64,000 nt of DNA from Puccinellia tenuiflora (taxonomy: Eukaryota; Streptophyta; Magnoliopsida; Poales; Poaceae). The notes under the pieces are model-generated. The model saw only the letters and a program-made list of their open reading frames with translations, did not search any database and was not told the origin of the DNA. How positions within the stretch are numbered: position 1 is the stretch's first letter; each line of letters opens with the position of its first letter. This document shows positions 60,660 through 64,000 of the stretch, piece after piece. The stretch is taken from contig QRDG01000395.1 of assembly GCA_012064385.1 (NCBI GenBank), positions 434,001 to 498,000 of the forward strand, in the 5' to 3' direction. Position numbers and translations under genes: made by a program.

Positions 60660-61401
60660 TTTCTTCAAAAGAATTGAAGTTGACACTTCTAAGATTGAGG
60701 CAATCACAAATTGGCCACCGCCAACTAACCTTGCTCAACTTCGTAGCGCTCTTGGTTTGTTTGGGTTTTACCGTCGCTTTGTGAAAGACTTTAGCACAAT
60801 TGCTTGCCCCTTGAATGAGCTTACCAAAAAGAATGTACCCTTCATTTGGGGCAATGCTCAAGAATCGGCTTTCAATGAACTCAAGAAGAGATTGACCGAA
60901 GCTCCTTTACTTGCTTTGCCGGATTTCTCCAAAACTTTCGAACTTGAGTGTGACGCTAGTGGCCTTGGCATCGGTGGCGTCCTCATGCAATGTGGCCGTC
61001 CCGTTGCCTATTATAGCGAAAAACTTGATGGTGCTCGCCTAAATTACCCAATCTACGACAAGGAACTCTATGCCTTAGTCCGTGTTTTGGAAGTGTGGCA
61101 ACACTACCTTTGGCCCAAAGAGTTTGTTATCCATTCCGATCATGAATCTTTGAAATATTTGAAAACCCAAGCCAATTTTAACAAAAGGCATGCTAAATGG
61201 GTTGAATTCATCGAGTCTTTTCCCTATGTGGTGAGGTACAAAAAAGGCAAGGACAATATCGTTGCGGATGCTCTTTCCCGCAAGATGATCTTACTCACCC
61301 AACTTGAAATCAATGTTTTGGGTCTTGATGACCTTAAAGAACTCTATGCTTCCGATCCTTTCTTTGGTCCTATCTTTACAAAGTGCACAATTGACAAATG
61401 A
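60589..61401 (+). pseudogene. RT connection and RNase H of the gypsy element
   Basis: Follows the shift at about 60650: IEAITNWPPPTNLAQLRSALG and FGFYRRFVKDFS, then RNase H with ELECDASGLGIGGVL (first catalytic Asp), YDKELYALVRVLEVW (Glu), HSDHESLKYL (Asp) and DNIVADALSRK. Stops at TGA 61399-61401; a second stop in the same frame is at 61489-61491. Confidence 0.9.
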
Positions 61402-62595
61402 TGCGATGATTTCTACTTGCACAAGGGTTTCTTGTTGAAGGCTAACAAACTATGCATTCCCGAGTCCTCGCTCCGTTTGTTGCTTTTATAGGAATCACAT
61501 AGTGGGGGACTCATGGGACACTTTGGACGTGACAAGACACTCGTCATGCTATCTACACACTACTTTTGGCCACGGATGACGCGTGATGTGGAGCGCTTGG
61601 TGCGCCGTTGCCCAACTTGCCTCAAAGCTAAGTCCACGTTGAACTCTCATGGTCTTTATATGCCTTTACCAATACCACACACATCTTGGTCCGACATTAG
61701 CATGGATTTCGTCTTAGGATTACCTCGCACAAAGAATGGCAAAGATTCAATATTTGTTGTTGTCGATCGCTTCTCTAAAATGGCACACTTTATTCCTTGC
61801 AATAAGACCAACGATGCTTCACACATTGCAACTTTGTTCTTTAGGGAAATCGTTCGTATACATGGAGTGCCGAAGACCATTGTTTCGGACCGCGATGTCA
61901 AGTTCACAAGCTACTTTTGGAAGGCATTGATGGCAAAGCTAGGAGTCAAGCTCCTCTTCTCCACCGCTTACCACCCACAAACCGACGGCCAAACCGAGGT
62001 GGTGAATCGAAGCTTATCAACTCTCCTTCACGCATTAATCAAGCCAAACATCAAGGGTTGGGAGGAATGCATACCGCACGCCGAGTTCGCCTACAACCGT
62101 GCCTCCCACCGGGCGACCAAGCGAAGCCCATTTGAGGTTGTCTATGGGTTCAACCCCAACACCGCCCTAGACATCCTCCCACTCCCTCTACACGAGCGCA
62201 CCGACATGGACGTCGACAAGAGAGGCGACTACATGAAGTCATTACATGAGTCAACTCGAGCAACTCTAGAGGAGCACACCAAGCGCCAAGCTAACAAGAT
62301 CAACAAGTTGAAGAAGCCCATGATATTCGAAGAAGGGGATCTTGTGTGGCTACACCTCCGCAAGGATCGTTTTCCAGATGAAAGAAAATCCAAGCTTGCT
62401 CCTCGCGGCGACGGGCCTTTCAAAGTGCTCAAGCGCATCAACGACAACGCCTACAAGATCAATATCCCAACATCCAAGTACTTGGTGCATGATACGTTCA
62501 ACGTCGCCGACCTATCTCCCTTCCACGAAGATGCAAGCGTTCAAGAGGATGACGAGTCGAAGACGACTCTTTCCGAAGGGGGGGAGATGATGTAG
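61402..62595 (+). pseudogene. Integrase of the gypsy element
   Basis: In the same frame as RNase H but beyond two stop codons. It has the HHCC zinc domain (H-FGRDK...H-YFWPRM...CPTC), the catalytic triad in MDFVLGLP (D), SDRDVKF (D) and the TDGQTEVVNRSL region with its E, and a C-terminal domain KLAPRGDGPFKVLKR...FNVADLSPF. The open stretch of 360 codons runs to TAG at 62593-62595, inside the 3' LTR. No canonical chromodomain was seen. Confidence 0.9.
62575..62587 (+). other. Polypurine tract of the gypsy element
   Basis: gaagggggggaga directly before the 3' LTR. It overlaps the end of the polyprotein frame. Confidence 0.85.
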
Positions 62596-63624
62596 CCCCA
62601 CATGTGGACAAACACCATGGACACCATGCCGATTGACCCAATGACAAGATCAAGAGTCAAAGCTCTCCATGAAAAGGTGACCTCGCTCCTCTCGATGTGT
62701 GATCCCGACCTCCCTTTGAATTGCTTGCTACCTCATGCCGGTACCTTGTGTATACTCAGGATCCACCCGGAAGATGACCCACAATGGAGTCAAGAAGATG
62801 GCCAAGAGGAAATCCAAGAAGATGGGCAAGAAGAGGAAGAAGGAGGCAAAAGCTCAAGGCGGAGCCAGCCGGCCTCCAGGCCGGCCTGGGCCGGCCCCCA
62901 GGCCGGACCCCCACCCGAGCCAGCCGGCCTCCAGGCCGGCCTAGGCCGGCCCCCAGGCCGGACCTCCACCCGACGCAGCCGGCCCCCAGGCCGGCCTAGG
63001 CCGGTTTCCAGGCCGGCCCTCCACCCGACGCAGCCGGCCTCCAGGCCGGCCTAGGCCGGTTTCCAGGCCGGCCCTCCACCCGACGCAGCCGGCCTCCAGG
63101 CCGGCCTAGGCCGGTTTCTAGGCCGGCCCTCCACCCGACGCAGCCGGCCTCCAGGCCGGCCTAGGCCGGTTTCCAGGCCGGTTCCCCACCTTCTGCCACG
63201 TTTTGTACTAAGAATATAAATAGCTTTCCCCTTTCCCCATTTGAGGTTAGATTGAATCTGAGACTTGTGTGAGCTATGCTCCTCCTCCCTCGTAGCTAGG
63301 GTGCCTCGTTGAGATAGATCTTGTTGTTGCTACTATTTCACTGCGGTGTCTCTAGTAGTGCAAACCAATCTTTCACTGCGGTGATTCTATTGGATCGGTG
63401 GACCGGCCGGTAAGAGCAATCGGTTTCAACAAGAGTAAGTTTGGCTTTGATTCTTCGATCCAAAGGCTACCTTTTGAGGGTTTGTTGTTGGGTGGAGTTC
63501 TCAGCAGGATTTGCTAGTTATCCTTGTGTTTTGCCCACGAATCTCCCTCGCTACCCTCCGTGTTCTTCGTGTTCATCACCGTTTCCCGCTCAAATCCGTG
63601 AAGATCGGGCCTAGCCCTACATCA
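62588..63624 (+). repeat. 3' LTR of the gypsy element
   Basis: 1037 bp, 84 bp longer than the 5' LTR, almost all due to extra minisatellite sequence. Otherwise the LTRs differ by few substitutions and small indels. Confidence 0.95.
62865..63182. repeat. GC-rich palindromic minisatellite in the 3' LTR
   Basis: Six units of the same repeat as 55971-56210, with cagccggcctccaggccgg leading each. One internal unit has the variant tttctagg. Confidence 0.92.
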
Positions 63625-63965
63625 TCGCGGTTAAATTTTCGCAGTGACAAAATTTAGAGGACGTGAGAACTTGACAGAAAACCGCTAAAATCGAACATAT
63701 AAGGCGGCTGGGGTCTTATTTTGAGGTTGCACTGATTTTTTTTTATTTGCTAAATCTAAAGGTCTATTTTTGGGGAAAAAACAACGTAAAACTGGCGGTT
63801 ACTTTTAGTGCCGGAGCCTTTTACGGATATGCTTTGAGTGGTTATACGAGGAGTTTTGGAATTTGAAGTCGGCCAAAGTTAGAGCGGCTGCGCAGTTTCG
63901 AAGTGGAATAGAAAATAGCTCGGCGCTTGTTGCGCTCCCACACATGCGAGGTTGGCAACCGCTCC
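63625..63965. other. Intergenic DNA with short-repeat fragment
   Basis: Text such as actggcggttacttttagtgccggagccttttacggatatgctttgag (described here in parts, about 63790-63838) resembles 53560-53620 and is probably a piece of a common short element. No ORF of interest. Confidence 0.35.
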
Positions 63966-63980
63966 AGAAGCTTCTAGAAG
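63966..63980. promoter_or_regulatory. Heat shock element
   Basis: aGAAgcTTCtaGAAg is a perfect three-unit nGAAnnTTCnnGAAn heat shock element. It lies 20 bases before the window end and is followed by C-rich sequence, as in promoters of plant heat shock genes. The gene it would serve, if any, is outside the window. Confidence 0.5.
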
Positions 63981-64000
63981 CCGCCGCCTACCCCTCCACC

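Larger units (their letters stand above)
55697..63624 (+). mobile_element. Full-length Ty3/gypsy LTR retrotransposon, CRM-like, inactive
   Basis: Complete structure: 5' LTR 55697-56649, primer site 56652-56663, gag, protease, reverse transcriptase, RNase H, integrase, polypurine tract 62575-62587, 3' LTR 62588-63624. The domain order with integrase last is Ty3/gypsy. Flanks are tcgtg (55692-55696) and tcgcg (63625-63629), a duplication with one change. The TGATG...CATCA LTR ends, the ttTGGTATCAAGAG primer site, the integrase tail FNVADLSPFHED and a polyprotein stop just inside the 3' LTR (62593-62595) resemble the CRM lineage of chromoviruses; I see no canonical chromodomain. Frame changes and stops make it non-functional. 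Confidence 0.92.

Noticed and set aside
62602..63054. 150-codon ORF ending in PAGLQAG-like repeats
   Set aside because: It is translation of the LTR minisatellite; a similar frame appears in the 5' LTR.

Overview
The window is nuclear DNA from a grass, most likely a Triticeae or other pooid. The reasons are intron-bearing plant genes of grass type (two beta-expansins and a peroxisomal-type monodehydroascorbate reductase), LTR retrotransposons primed by initiator-Met tRNA, CACTA and Mutator-like DNA transposons, grass MITEs and a degenerate LINE. Roughly three quarters of it is transposon sequence. No bacterial, phage, organellar, CRISPR, rRNA or tRNA feature was seen.

Layout. 1-8545: most of a gag-only, non-autonomous LTR retrotransposon on the minus strand (left end outside the window). 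8546-10900: LTR and LINE scraps, a short minisatellite and MITEs. 11199-12339: beta-expansin gene 1 (+, four exons). 14534-14678: a small MULE-type MITE with 9-bp target duplication. 17356-19764 and 19906-21019: two neighbouring Mutator-like elements, both filled with degenerate tandem repeats. 21605-22566: a solo LTR of copia type with a perfect 5-bp duplication. 23869-25630: a duplicated expansin 3' flank, one copy cut by a PIF/Harbinger MITE. 25676-26915: beta-expansin gene 2 (-, four exons). 28711-31739: a decayed LINE. 32095-35772: monodehydroascorbate reductase (-, seven exons, 476 aa, C-terminal membrane anchor).

37371-52596 is a three-level nest. A small CACTA element (3-bp duplication gat) sits in a short repeated, possibly exonic, sequence. 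It was hit by a second copy of the gag-only retrotransposon (37590-51625, duplication gcggg), which was hit in turn by a solo LTR (41447-44976, duplication gttcc). This second copy keeps an uninterrupted 736-codon gag ORF and no pol. 53828-54745 holds a small four-exon gene for a probable mitochondrial single-span membrane protein that seems broken by two one-base frame errors. 55697-63624 is a complete but frameshifted Ty3/gypsy element of CRM-like character whose LTRs carry a GC-rich palindromic minisatellite. The last 35 bases contain a perfect three-unit heat shock element, suggesting that a heat-inducible promoter continues beyond the window.

How the genes relate: the two expansins are paralogues in tail-to-tail orientation that loosen walls in the apoplast. 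MDAR recycles ascorbate at the peroxisomal membrane. The rest is mobile DNA and its debris. I found no clearly new biological system. The most unusual items are the gag-only LTR family with dispersed primer-site-like motifs, the minisatellite-filled Mutator-like elements, and the broken mitochondrial gene.
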